The notes below the pieces were generated by a model, which saw only the letters and a program-made list of their open reading frames with translations, was not told the origin of the DNA and made no database searches. From positions 5,637,318 through 5,701,317 of the forward strand of contig NC_132891.1 in NCBI RefSeq assembly GCF_030463535.1: a stretch of 64,000 nucleotides of DNA. Direction: 5' to 3'. This document shows positions 1 to 11,513 of the stretch, piece by piece. The DNA is from Salminus brasiliensis (lineage: Eukaryota > Chordata > Actinopteri > Characiformes > Bryconidae). How positions within the stretch are numbered: the first letter of the stretch is position 1; each line of letters begins with the position of its first letter. The position numbers and the translations under genes were made by a program.

Positions 1-275
1 ATAGAATAGGACTTTCTGGAGCGGATAAACATGAACCTATTGGCGTTATGCCTAATATCAGGTGTGGGCTAGAGGGGTATAATGAGCTGTGGAGCAGTGG
101 AACTGTGTTCTCTGGAATGATTGATGGTGCTGCATCCAGTACTATTTGGGATGAGTTAGGGATGAGGTGGGGTGGTGATCATCATCATCCAACATCCAAC
201 CTCACTAACGCTCTTATTGCTGAATGCAATAAAATCCTCACATCATCATACAGTGTATTAAATCAGAATTATGAC
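1..275 (+). mobile_element. TA-type MITE, copy 1 (cut by window edge)
   Basis: Matches the family interior tctggagcagataaacatgaa...ggtgtgggctagaggggta...gtgatcatccaacatcc. The 5' part is outside the window. It lies in an ankrd52 intron. Confidence 0.7.
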
Positions 276-487
276 CAGAATTAAAACCACAAATTAAAGC
301 AACATTAAGTAGCATTTTTACCGTAGAGTAACAAGAAATACCATTTATTGCATAATGCTGCTTTAAATATAGGAAAACGTTAAATGATTAATTTCAGGCT
401 GTCGTGCACCATGTTGTCTTTTTGTAATCTGCTGTGCAGCTGTGTTAATCCCCTCCAGTGTTTAATGCATGCCTGTTCTCTGTGCAG

Positions 488-628
488 GACCCCTTTGCAC
501 TATGCGGCTGCCAATAGGAGGTATCAGTGTGTGGTGATTCTTGTGGGAGCGGGAGCAGAAGTCAACGAGCCTGACCGATCAGGCTGCACACCTTTACACT
601 ACTCTGCTGCGTCCACGGCTTTCTGCAG
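488..628 (+). CDS. ankrd52: ankrd52 exon (first in window)
   Basis: Acceptor ag at 486-487 and donor gt at 629-630. It starts on the third base of an Arg codon and ends in phase 2. It encodes an ankyrin repeat with [14 protein letters not shown] and [20 protein letters not shown], ending AFC before a split codon. Confidence 0.93.
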
Positions 629-3600
629 GTGAACTGCGCACACACTCGCCCAATACGCCTGCATCCCATGGAGTCGTGACCACTACTTAACACTCATTCG
701 TGTGGCTATTTGCAACCTACATAACTTTACTGTCCCATACTAACCTTGTATCTCTAAAACAATGCTCCACTGAAAGTGACAAATTTTTTTTGGTCACTCT
801 GGAGAGTTTCTGTTGGCCCGTTTATCATAAAATTCAATGCAATGTAAAGAACTGCCAGATTTACAGTATAATGATATAATCAAAAAATGAACAGCATAAA
901 TGGAGATACAATGTTTATGCATGACAGCAACGACATTCACAGCACAATGTTGGTGTCCTAGCTACATATTGACCTTCCTTTCAGTATGTTGAACCACACA
1001 GAATGTTTCGGGGGCAAATTGTCACAGTTTAAGATTGTAAGGGGCACGAGGCGCTGTCACTGTGATCAGAGGATCGCTGGTTCGAATCCTGGTCATGCTG
1101 CTAGCTGTTGGCAGCCAAGGCCCAGAGAGAGCACTGTTTGCCTTGCTCTCTCCAGGGTGGGTAGATGGCGCTCTCTCACCACATAGCTTCCCTGCAGTGC
1201 TAGCAGTCACTGGCATCTGCAGGCTGGTGCGTTGGAGCCGGGTATGCGGCGCCTCCCTCCAGGCGCGTTGGTTGCCCGGTGTGTGCCCGGCTGTGCTTGC
1301 ACTGGAAGGGGCATGTTGGTCCGCCCTCACTAGTGTCAGGGTGCATTGCGTCCAATTTGGAAGAGTATATACGGGTTGGGTAATTGGTGGTCCAAATCAT
1401 GGAGGAAATGGGTGAAAAATCGGATAAAATAATTGTTCTGTTTTTTTGAGAGAAATAATTGACTTCCTAAAGTATGGAAAATACTCTCCAACATTCCTGG
1501 TATTGGTACAGATGCCAATGGCGCTAGAGTTAAAAAAAACATTGTGAATGATCAGGTTCCATTTGCATATTGCAGTCGTCTTCTGTAGTATTAGTATTAT
1601 AGCATTACTCCCTTGCTTTCCTAGGTTGGACAGAGCCCAGCAGAGCCCAGAGGATGGAGAAAAGGAATCCTTCATGTATGTCTGTTGTCATACTCCAATT
1701 TTTAATGCCTACTCTGCAAAAATGCTGAGGTTTTAGTTTCCTGGCCTAGTTGCAGTTGGCTAGTATAGTACATCCATTGTCTACTCCTGGTCCTCGTATG
1801 CCACTATTACACAACCAAAACCGACGATACGCACATCTCCAAAATGCCAAAATAACAGGAGAAGGAGAATAAATTTTTTTTTCACTGAAAGTCTAATTCT
1901 AGTCAAAGTCATTTTGAAGCTTTTCTATTTGGAAAAATGTAAAGGACATTTCATAGATACACATGAAAAACAACAGAGACCAGTTTTTTGTGATGCCGAC
2001 ATTATCAAGGCCTAGGTTTGTGTGTTTTCCTGGTCTGTATGTGTGTTCTAACTGTGTTCTGTATGTTTAGGTGTGTGGAGTATTTGCTGGATAATGGAGC
2101 AGACCCATGTTTGCGCAACTCTAAAGGATACAGCCCTGTCCACTACTCGGCTGCCCATGGCAACAAGCAGAGCCTGGAGCTGGTGAGGAGCTTCACGCGT
2201 TCTTCAGTGTAATTCTTGGCGTCTTATGTTCACTGTGGTGGGAAAAGGCTTTGATCATGTTTGTTTGTTTGTTTGGTAGCTTTTGGTCATGTCCTTCAAT
2301 ACATCAGGAGATGCGGAAAGCTGTGGACCGGTCAGTCCGTTACACCTAGCGGTATGTATATAATGAACAATCCACTACATTGCAATTGATGTGCGTTTTT
2401 TTTTTTTTTTTTTTTTTTAGACTCACCACTGTTGAAGGTTTAGCTAGAGTTGGATTGTAGGTAATCTTCAGTTTGTTATTTCTGTCTGTCCGTTAGTGTC
2501 CAACCACAGAACCACTGTTGTCTGGATATTTTTGATTGGTGGACTTTTCTCAAGCCAGTAACCTTAAGTCACAGCATTACTTTTATTACTGCTCCATTAC
2601 AGTGTTTGTGTCACGGCTGTTCTGAGAACCGTCCACTGCCCAGATCAGGAATCCACTTAACATTTGATGGGTGTTGTGGAGGGGATGACGGATGTGCAAT
2701 AGCTGATAGACTACGGTTTCAGTGCACCTGTACAGTGGGTGGACCCAATAAAATATCATAAATAAAATAGACAGCAATTATTAACGTGATTTGCAAAATT
2801 ATTAGTGACTAATACAGTTAAATACCTGATACTACAAGCTTGATATTGAATTAGGCAACTAATTATTTCATGTTGGATATTTTATTGTATATTTACTTTA
2901 TTAATTACCTAGAATGGAAGCGTCATTAGAATTATATTGTATCTTATTTGCTAAAGTTTGCAAATTGATTTTTATGTTGTTGTAAACATTGACAACATTG
3001 TATGGGGTAATCGATTCATAGTCATTATATATAGCAGTATTTATTACCATACTGTATATTAGCAGGTGCCATACGCATAGCATTTATAGTTCCTTAAACG
3101 TGTTCAATTTGTGCTTCACAGGCGGCAGCAGGACACTGGGAGTGTGTGAATGTGTTGGTCGAGTCAGGAGTGTGTTTGGACGTGTGTGACTCTGTGGGCC
3201 GCTCTGTTCTGTACGTGGCCTCTCAAAAAGGCCATTCCCGCTGTGTTGAGCTCCTTCTAAGCCAGTCAGCGTCCTGTCTGTTAACGGAGCACTGCAGCAG
3301 GTGGAATCCGCTCCACGTTGCCGGTAAAAGGCTTTTGTCAGTTCGTTTTTCGCCTTTGGTCAGGACAGGGATGTATTAATTTACATGACTTGTAGAATGT
3401 AATGATGCTTTCAGGTCGTTATTCTGAACAACCATCCTACTAACATCACACGTGTGTGTTTCACAGCTGCCAATGGCCATACAGAGTGTCTGCAGATGCT
3501 CTTGTCCAGCAAGGAGGATCCTGACCTCCCTAATACTTCAGACACTGAGGGACAGTGAGTGGACTTCCTATCACATTCACATTTTTAAATTTTGTATTGC

Positions 3601-6600
3601 ACGATTTCAGTGTAGTGTACACTATATGTCCATATTGTGGACAACCCTTCTAATTAATGCATTTTAATTTGGTTAATTGTGCTCACACAGTGTGTTTAGT
3701 CCCTGTAGAGAAGTACTGCTGATAGAATAGGACCCTCTAGAGCTGATAAGCATGAACCTATTCCCATCATGCCTAATTCCAGGTGTGTGCTAGAGGGGTA
3801 TAAAGCCCCCCCCAGCATTGAGCTGTGCTCTCTGGGTTTATGTTGCTCCACCCAGTACTTTTGGGATGCGTTGGGAATGAGGTGGAGTGGTGCTCATCCA
3901 ACATCCTGACCTCACTAGCGCTCCTTTTACTGAATGCAATCAAGTCTTCTCTGGCCTTTTCCCTGGACAGTGGAGGCAGTTACTCCAACAAAAGCAGGAT
4001 GCACTCTTACCCTTGATTTCAGAAAAAAAAAAAACTGTGAATAAGCAGCTGTCCCAATACTTTTGTCCATAGACTGTTTGTGATGTAAAGTATATGCAAA
4101 GTTCTATGTCTGATTCTTTTATGGTTACAGCAGTTTGTCCAGTTATTTGCACACCATGGAATTTAAATAGGGTTTACTTTTTATGTAAATGTAATTTCCA
4201 CCTAAATTCAAGCTTCTAAATCTGTCCTTGTGTTTGGTGTTTCTATCTCTCTCTGCTCTTTGCAGAACTCCTTTGATGCTGGCTGTGCTGGATGGTCACA
4301 TTGACTGTGTGCATTTGCTGCTAGACCAAGGGGCCTGTCCTGATAATAAAGACAGGAAAGGCAGAACAGCCCTGCACAGAGCGGTCAGTCTATACGCGAA
4401 TCCAGCCCATCTAGCTTGTGCAGTTACTGTTTTAAACATCTGGGAATCTACTTTCTATAAAACTGAGACCTAAATGAAAGCTGACCAGTATAAACACACC
4501 CTAAGTGAAGGCTTCATACGAGTGCAGTGCATTCTTGAAGAATCAGACCTTTACAGTGAAGGCTGTTTGTTAAAATGCGCTGGGTAGTATAATAGCATAA
4601 CCAACATAATTATATTAATATTAGTTATAACAAATATTTTCTGTGTATAGAACAGTGTTTCCAACCTGTCTCCTCTCTGTAGGCATTACTGGGTTGGGAG
4701 GACTGTGTGACTGCTCTGCTGTCCCACAATGCTTCAGTCTTGAGTCGAGATGTTCAAGGACGCACTCCAGTCCACTTGGCTGCTTCTTGTGGCCATGCTG
4801 AGATTCTGTCCAGCCTGTTGTCTGCTGCTGACCACTCCCACCCACAAGATCCTATCACTGACCGCCATGGCTTCACACCTGCACACTGGGCAGCCTATCA
4901 TGGTAAGGAAATGACGGCGTGTCCTTCACACTGTTGTAGCTGTGTTTTAGAAGGGCAAACACTGAGCTGTTCCAAATACAGGGACCTTCACAGTGTGTAG
5001 ATTTACTCACTGCACTTTTAGTAAATTTGTACATTTTAATTTTTGTATGGAATTAAGTTATTTTAAGAAGGCGAATTTATCGTAATGGTGTAAATTGTTT
5101 TCTTAAGTATGTCTTTTAATTTGGCAGGTCACGAAGACTGTTTGGAAGTTGTACTTGAACTTAAACCTTGTAGTATTCAGGAGGGAAATCCCTTCACCCC
5201 ACTGCACTGTGCTCTGTAAGTCCACTGATTTGTCTCTGATATGAGAGATGGAGATTACTCAAATATGAGAGATGGAGAGATTGACTAACTGTGTGCTTTA
5301 AAAAGGGTAAAGAACCTTGTCTGATCAAAAACCTTCTCCTCACGTCTCATCAACAGAATTAATGGCCATAGTGGTTCTGCAGAGATGCTCTTGAACTCAA
5401 GTTTTGGCACCTCGCTTGTCAATGCCAGGGATGCCAAAGGAAGGTGTGTACAAGAACTTTAAGAATGTTGAGTAATAATTCAAAGGTTTAACTGCCAAGT
5501 CATTGCTTAGATGGGGAAAGCTTACTCATCATAATGACTGACCTAAGCCAGACGCCTTTTTCAGACTCAACAGCCTCCCACATACCCAAACCGTAACCAT
5601 AGGAATGTTGTCCAAAAATGTCAATAGCGGTCATTCATGCTGCCTGCAGGGCCCCTCTCCATGCAGCCTCCGTAGCAGAGGACGTTGCCGGGTTGCAGCT
5701 TGTCCTGAGAATGGGAGCTGACATTAATGCCGTGGACCACTCTGGCCGCTCCGCACTTATGGTTGCTGCCGACAAGGGCAGAAGCGGTGCTGTGGGTAAG
5801 AACTGATGAAAATGTAGATTTCCACTGTCGTCTTTTCCGGCTTTCCTTTCCATCCACTTAATCCATCCATTACATCCTTTTTATTAATCTACATCTACGT
5901 CCACTTCGTCTATCCACCCACTCCATCAATTTATGCATCTACTTGATCCATCTTCCACGTCATCCGGCACATGTATTAGTGCCAACCACTATGGCACCGG
6001 TATAGAGGGCGCAATGCCTTTTCTTTTCCAATGCTAGCTATATATAAATAATATAATGTCTAATCCAGCATTTTCTTCTGAAATTGGCTTAATGCCAATA
6101 TGCAATCTGTGGTAACAATTGAATAATAATATGTACCTGAAGTTTAGAAGACTAAATGGACCGTCATGGTTTCCTTGTATCATATAAGTTTACATGAACT
6201 TCTTTCCTTTCTGTTGTCACCAGCCCTGCTGCTGCATAGAGCCAAAGCGGACCTGTCTATACTGGATGTAAATAAGAACACTGCCCTGCATCTGGCCTGC
6301 AGCAAGGTATGACCAGCCCTCAACTTGACTTCTCTCTTCGTTTTCTTCATCAGTATCTCGTTTAGTGGTGTTTAAGCAGGAATTTGGCCCCTGTTGACTC
6401 AAGTGCCTGTGTGTTTACATATGCTTTTAGGCTCATGAGATGTGTGCCATGCTCATCTTGAAAGAGATCCACAACCCTGTTCTCATCAACGCAACCAACA
6501 GTATGCTTCAAATGTAAGTTGTTTATTTTCACCTTTTATTTTTAGGTCAGTTTAGCCAAGTTGTCTCGTAAATATGTAGTAAATATCCTGTTGTTCTTTA

Positions 6601-6934
6601 GGCCTCTTCACATAGCGGCCAGGAATGGCCTGGCTACAGTAGTTCAGGCTTTGCTGAGCCGCGGAGCCACCGTGCTGGCTGTGGATGAGGAAGGTAAGCA
6701 CACTTGCTTTAGTGGTTCAAATTTGCTTGAAGTAGTGGGAGATATACATGAACCTTTTCACACCATGCTGCCTACTGGTGGGCTAGAGGAGTATAAAGCC
6801 CCCCCCCCAGCATTGGGCTGTGGAGCAGTGGGTGAACTGTGTTTTGTGGAATGATGATGGTGCTCCATCCAATACTTTTGGGAGGATTGGGGATGAGGTG
6901 GGGTGGTGATCATCCAACATCCAGACCTCACTAA

Positions 6935-6974
<40 letters not shown>

Positions 6975-7346
6975 CACCCTTGATTTAAGAAGAAACGGTG
7001 AATGAGCCGGTGTCCCAATACTTTTGTCCATATCGTGTATTCATAGTAGTGTACCAAGATGCATTCTATTACTGACCGTCTGTATACATTTTCAGGTCAT
7101 ACCCCTGCCCTGGCATGCGCACCCAACAAAGCAGTGGCTGACTGCCTAGCTCTCATCCTCTCGACCATGAAGCCTTCTTCCTCCACCACCTCCTCTTCCT
7201 CTCCCTCATCTCCCAGCCTGAACCTACTCAAGCATTGCGGCATCACGGCTGCCTGTCCCCCTCTACCCAACGGAAGCCTTCGCCACGCTTACGGCAAGGA
7301 TCGGCATGGTGCCACCATCGGCTTGGACGGCTGCCTGACCGAGTGA
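488..7346 (+). CDS. ankrd52: ankrd52, 3' part (15 exons), ankyrin-repeat regulatory subunit of protein phosphatase 6
   Basis: The exons read 488-628, 1625-1675, 2071-2182, 2280-2351, 3122-3323, 3467-3554, 4266-4383, 4683-4902, 5128-5215, 5357-5443, 5650-5795, 6224-6306, 6431-6513, 6602-6693 and 7096-7346. All junctions are AG/GT and phases join without a break, giving about 611 codons, roughly the C-terminal 55% of a protein of about 1,075 residues. The translation is a run of ankyrin repeats (TPLHYAA, TPVHLAA, TPLHCAL, TALHLAC-type cores). It ends in a serine-rich stretch and a tail GLDGCLTE close to the remembered human ANKRD52 tail. [11 protein letters not shown] and [18 protein letters not shown] favour ANKRD52 over its paralogues ANKRD28 and ANKRD44. 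The family binds the PP6 catalytic subunit/SAPS complex and helps choose its substrates. The 5' exons are outside the window. Paralogue a or b cannot be decided. Confidence 0.95.
1030..1415 (+). mobile_element. tRNA-derived SINE
   Basis: Contains a perfect RNA polymerase III B box ggttcgaatcc at 1079-1089 behind a degraded A box. The body (tgggtagatggcgctctctc...) is shared with the element at about 12,385-12,740. It lies in an ankrd52 intron. Confidence 0.7.
1625..1675 (+). CDS. ankrd52: ankrd52 51-nt phase-symmetric exon
   Basis: A pyrimidine-rich acceptor (ttgctttcctag) ends at 1624 and a gtatgt donor starts at 1676. Joined to its neighbours it gives [27 protein letters not shown]. This resembles the linker I recall between the same two repeats of human ANKRD52 (R-V-D-R...KESFF-CLEYLL). 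Entry and exit phases are both 2, so skipping it also keeps the frame. It is easy to miss because it is short and sits 200 bp downstream of a SINE. Confidence 0.82.
2071..2182 (+). CDS. ankrd52: ankrd52 exon
   Basis: Acceptor tttag before 2071 and donor gtgagg at 2183. It encodes [16 protein letters not shown] and [19 protein letters not shown], one ankyrin repeat, and ends in phase 0. Confidence 0.93.
2280..2351 (+). CDS. ankrd52: ankrd52 exon
   Basis: Acceptor ttggtag ends at 2279 and donor gtatgt starts at 2352. The 24 codons read [20 protein letters not shown] then LHLA, the start of the next repeat. Phase 0 at both ends. It is too short to stand out as an ORF. Confidence 0.9.
3122..3323 (+). 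CDS. ankrd52: ankrd52 exon
   Basis: Acceptor cacag ends at 3121 and donor gtaaaa starts at 3324. It encodes [37 protein letters not shown] and NPLHVA, nearly two ankyrin repeats, and ends in phase 1. Confidence 0.94.
3467..3554 (+). CDS. ankrd52: ankrd52 exon
   Basis: Acceptor ttcacag ends at 3466 and donor gtgagt starts at 3555. It encodes [20 protein letters not shown] and ends in the split Gln of the GQ-TPLML core. Confidence 0.92.
3620..4076 (+). mobile_element. TA-type MITE, copy 2
   Basis: Begins cactatatgtccatattgtg after TA and ends gtcccaatacttttgtccat. It has the family interior and is about full length (450-460 bp). Ankrd52 intron. Confidence 0.75.
4266..4383 (+). CDS. ankrd52: ankrd52 exon
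   Basis: Acceptor tttgcag ends at 4265 and donor gtcagt starts at 4384. It encodes [38 protein letters not shown], and ends in phase 0. Confidence 0.93.
4683..4902 (+). CDS. ankrd52: ankrd52 exon
   Basis: Acceptor ctctgtag ends at 4682 and donor gtaagg starts at 4903. It encodes [52 protein letters not shown] and [11 protein letters not shown]. It ends in phase 1. The [11 protein letters not shown] stretch is one of the best ANKRD52-specific signatures in the window. Confidence 0.95.
5128..5215 (+). CDS. ankrd52: ankrd52 exon
   Basis: Acceptor ttggcag ends at 5127 and donor gtaagt starts at 5216. It encodes [19 protein letters not shown] and NPFTPLHCA, and ends in phase 2. Confidence 0.92.
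5357..5443 (+). CDS. ankrd52: ankrd52 exon
   Basis: Acceptor caacag ends at 5356 and donor gtgtgt starts at 5444. It encodes [20 protein letters not shown] and VNARDAKG, and ends in phase 2. Confidence 0.91.
5650..5795 (+). CDS. ankrd52: ankrd52 exon
   Basis: Acceptor cctgcag ends at 5649 and donor gtaaga starts at 5796. It encodes [40 protein letters not shown], and ends in phase 1. Confidence 0.94.
6224..6306 (+). CDS. ankrd52: ankrd52 exon
   Basis: Acceptor caccag ends at 6223 and donor gtatga starts at 6307. It encodes [20 protein letters not shown] then LHLACSK. Phase 0 at its end. Confidence 0.93.
6431..6513 (+). CDS. ankrd52: ankrd52 exon
   Basis: Acceptor cttttag ends at 6430 and donor gtaagt starts at 6514. 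It encodes [20 protein letters not shown] and ATNSMLQ, ending in a split Met codon. Confidence 0.93.
6602..6693 (+). CDS. ankrd52: ankrd52 exon
   Basis: Acceptor ctttag ends at 6601 and donor gtaagc starts at 6694. It encodes [20 protein letters not shown] and [10 protein letters not shown], the last full ankyrin repeat; ends in phase 1. Confidence 0.94.
6745..7037 (+). mobile_element. TA-type MITE, copy 3, with internal (AT)n
   Basis: 5'-truncated. After cctcactaacg the interior is replaced by an (AT)n microsatellite (about 6,936-6,972). The right terminus ttttgtccatatcgtg is followed by TA. It ends 58 bp before the last ankrd52 exon. Confidence 0.72.
7096..7346 (+). CDS. ankrd52: ankrd52 terminal coding exon with stop
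   Basis: Acceptor attttcag ends at 7095, 58 bp after the end of a MITE, with a good branch-point-like ttactgac between. It encodes [20 protein letters not shown], a Ser/Thr/Pro-rich linker, [17 protein letters not shown] and GLDGCLTE, then TGA at 7344-7346. Confidence 0.94.
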
Positions 7347-10300
7347 GGCGTTCTAACTCCCTCGAAATGTACAACACACAGAATACCAGTTCTTTGTGTG
7401 TGTGTGTGAGTGTGTGTATGAGTGTATGGATGCTCAGTTTGGTCTTCTTCTCTCCTTAGACACCTAGTCAAAACGATATGCAATTACAGCCACATAACCC
7501 TCCTGTCCCCATTTATCACAGGTTTTCTTTAGCGGTTAGTAGAAGACGACAAGTGAAGAATCGGTTCTATTTATTTAGCTTTAGTTACTTTACCTGTTAG
7601 TTCTCGATGACCGTTTTTCAAGTTGAGAACCTGATACTCCAAGCCATCTCTTGTAGTAGAGTTTCCATGAGTGCTAGCTAGTAATTTTAAGACGTTTTGA
7701 TTTTTAAGCCCAGTTTACTTGGCTAAGGTTAGTATTATGCAGCTGTGCATCGTCTTGGTCACAGTGACGACAAGCGTGCGGTTTTCATATCATGCTTCCC
7801 ATGTCTTGAGAAGCTGTGGCCTTGCATAGGAATTTACAGCCTGCCCTGAGGAACAGTTAAACGGGTTACTCTAAACTAGCATGAAGGTGCGGGCCATGAG
7901 TTGGATGGTCTTGATTTTGTGTGTGTGTGTATGTGTGGGTAGTTGAGAGTATAGGGGAGTGTGTGTGTGTGTGGAGTTTTTCTTGTTTTAAACAGTCCAA
8001 CCAGATTTCCATCCCATACTTGATTATTGCTTTTTAAGCTTGTGCATTGTATGTCAGGTGCAATCAAATTTAGCACAAATGAGGAAAAAAAATCTTTTTT
8101 TTTTTTTTTTATTTGACAAGGGAAAACCATACAACCTTAAGCCAAACGACCAATGACCTCTGGGTTGGAAAGGTCAAAAATGGTGCATGTTTACTGTAGG
8201 CTTTTTTTTTTTGTGGTGTGAGGAAGGAATAAGCTGGGGACTTTGCAATAGTTTTACACAGAACATATTTGTTATGCCGGAGCCCTGCTTATAGAGCAGC
8301 AGAGTAATGCTCGTGTGTACCATCAGCTATTAGATAAACTGAGGAGGAATTGAAAGCACAAGCATCCCTGTGGGTGAGTGGGCATAGGCCTGTTAAAATT
8401 GACATTGTGGTGTACAGCACTTGCTCTTTGGGACCACCTTTGTTTTTGTTTCAAACACTTCATTTTGGGAGGAGAGAACAGTTGAAAGCTGCTAGCTAGA
8501 ATCTCCATGTAGTGCGTATTATTATTATTATTATTATTATTAATAATAATATTATTATTATTATTGACTGTGTTCTCCCCTTTAGCAGACCATATCAACA
8601 CCTAACTGGTCTTGTATTGCATTGAGCTGCTTTTTGCAGTGCCTTTTCCAGAGCTTTTCTTTTCAAAGGTCCAGTCAGTTAGATTTGACCCCATTCACAG
8701 CTTAAGTGGTGCTTCCTCTACAGTACGTTAACTTTAGCCATATGAAACTTTTTTTTTTTTTTTTTTTTTTTCTTCGTCAAAGCATTTCGCTGTTACTCAG
8801 TTCTGTGTTTTTTAATGACTTCATCAGTACTCTGTGGGAAAGAGCTTATGTTTTCCGAGCAGCTTTTTTCTGTCAGGGAGTGAATGGCTTTAACTAATGC
8901 AGTTCACACTCTTGCGATACAAGAAAACTCTCACTCGAGTGATGTTGGTAACTTTTGCTTTTTATTTGTTTGTTTTTGAGGGAGTGCTTCTCGGTATGAC
9001 CAAAGTTTTTGTTCGTTTCCTTGCGTCGTCTTTAGAATTTGGTACAAATAAGGCGCTTTCTTTGACTTTCTGGCTTGTTGAAGATCTTTCTAAAGCAGCG
9101 TGTTGTCTCCCCCTCTTTGACAAAATGCTTCCTTATTGCCAAAGGTAGATTAACTGTTCAGTGTACGAATGTGCTTCCTTTTTCATTTTACGTCGAAGCC
9201 ACAAAATTTTGGAGAAAAGATTGGGGCCGGAAAATATCCCTCTTGTCTGCAGAACATGGACATGCAATATTTGCTGGTGTAGTAAAGAGACAATCAATTG
9301 AAAGGGCTTTTAATTTTCCCCCTCCTTGACGATGATTATTATTACTGTTATTAATAATGGCTCACTTTTCCTGAAGCATTTGAACACCACAGGCGACTGA
9401 GACGTAAAGTATACTGTATTTGGAATCTACCATCTTAACCTGAATTAAACACACTTTAGCTTTTAAGATCTGCTTCTAATTCAGCATAGTTATTATTATT
9501 ATTATTATTATTATTATAAAGGTGGGGAGTCCTCAGTAAGTGGGGTGTTTAAATATGCTCTTTGGCATTGCAAGTAATCAGCCATCTAATATACCGCGGG
9601 ACTCAGCAAAGGCCTGAGATGAAGCACTTGTTTTTTGTTTTTTTTTTAAATAATATATATATATTTGAAAAGGATAAAGGCACTTTCGTATCGTGTTGAC
9701 GCTTCAAATTTGCGTGTTTGCTGGCTGGATGTACTGAATGTAGCCAGGAGATGCATTCAGGTTTCCATTCAAAAACAGAAGTGCGTTCTTGGAGAAGTTC
9801 AGAAGCTGAATTTGGAGGTTTACAGCTACAGAAAGTCAGAATAGACGAAAAGGCACTCAGGGCAGCATGTTCTAAGCAATTAAAATAGATTAGCACTGCC
9901 AGTTGTTGTCTTGATTCATTTACAAGCAAGTTTTAACACATACATAAATAAATAAGCAGATAATCTAGAGTGTACACACCCCTTCCTCGTATAGGAGAGG
10001 TTCTAGAAATGATTGGGGCTGTAATTGTTCGGTAAATTTTTAAAAAGTAATAATCAGCCTTGGAGGTTGAGAAGCTGCAGCCTGGGTGGTTGTGGAATAA
10101 GCATCTTGTTGACACTGCTGCCACGGAGCACATTTTGGAGGGAAACCCTCAAATTACCCTTTGTAAGATATGATGGGGTCACGTTTCCAGACCTGACTCG
10201 TGCCATAGGACCTTCTTTCGTTTCACTGCTTTTCATTTGATTGAGTTTAGAGCAACTGGAGGGCGTAAGTGAAGTACTATATTCAGCAACGTCTCGCCAT

Positions 10301-10364
10301 AACCAAGGTCGAGGTCTGAAAGGAGATGGGACTGTTGTTTGGGCTTCTGTTTTAACATTTTACA

Positions 10365-10762
10365 CCATTGCCCATAACATTGGCACCACTGTCGGGTGAT
10401 ATGGCATCTCACGAGGGGTGGATATTTTAAACACCAAGTGAACAGTCAGTTAAAAGGTGATGACACTTTGCCAAGAACCAAACTACGATGGCCTGATCAG
10501 AGCATCTCCTAAACATCAGGCAGGTCTTGGAGGGTTTTTTTATTTTTTTGGTCTAATAAGGGACACCAGTAAACCGCTGACCCCTAAGGCTCATTGATGC
10601 TCGTGGAGGCCCCACTTCACAACTTGCACTTGCAGGACTTTAAAGGAGCTGCTGCTCACATTTTAGTCTTAGCGCCAGATGCCACAGGACGCCTTTCAGC
10701 GGTCTTGTGAGGTCTGTTGTGACCGCACAAGGCTGATAATGTTATGGCTGAACGGTGTGAAA
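10365..10762 (+). mobile_element. Internally deleted mariner/Tc1-type element
   Basis: Ends acaccattgcccataacatt and gataatgttatggctgaacg form terminal inverted repeats. Inside are degraded pieces of a Tc1/mariner transposase gene (gtgaacagtcagtt, aaggctcattgatgc, gaggccccac). Most of the gene is missing. It lies in the putative ankrd52 3' UTR. Confidence 0.68.
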
Positions 10763-11476
10763 CGCCATCTGTAGTTGAAATTAAGCCACAAGATTGTTCT
10801 GCAGGGGTGAAGCGGGTTTCAGATTTGACTAAAGCCATTCTTCTCAAGCATCGTCTAGCAGCCCGAGAAATCCTTCATACAATCGTTAATGATGATTTAG
10901 GGTGAGCGACTGGTGAGCGACTCCAGCGAAAATGTTTTTTTTTTTTTTTTTTTTTTAGCGGTCCAAAAAAAAAAAGTCAAAAAGTCTCTCTCTGTAAGGC
11001 CAGTAATTGTTTAATTGGCGAGGTTTGTGTTTTACCAGTTGATGAAATGATGCCTTAACTGTGTGAGGAGGAGGAGGCCGAGAAGGAGGATAGGAGTACG
11101 TTTGCTTTTGGTTTTTCTGTCATGATGTGGAGCAACACTCTTATCCATGGGGTTTATTTAGACCCTGATCAAGCTATGATGCTTGCAATGAATTGTAAGC
11201 TAATAAATACATGAAATAAATAAATAGTTTGTGTGCATAACGTTGAAGCTGGAACAAAACAAAACAAAAAAAAACAGCCTTTTAACCATCGCATCCGATT
11301 TGCAGCAAAGGGGATAACGTGTAGCTACTTCAAACTGTGTCTTAATGGCGTGTCTGTTGTGTCTGCGTGGCGTGTGTCTAGCTTATACTCTCAAAGGTGG
11401 TGTTGACTGATGGAATGTCTAATTTACCTCAGTGGACTTCAGTGTCCCTACTACTTGAAGACACCTCCATTTAAGG

Positions 11477-11513
<37 letters not shown>

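Noticed and set aside
1062-1415. 117-codon frame on the + strand in ankrd52 intron
   Set aside because: Lies wholly within a tRNA-derived SINE and starts at its B box.
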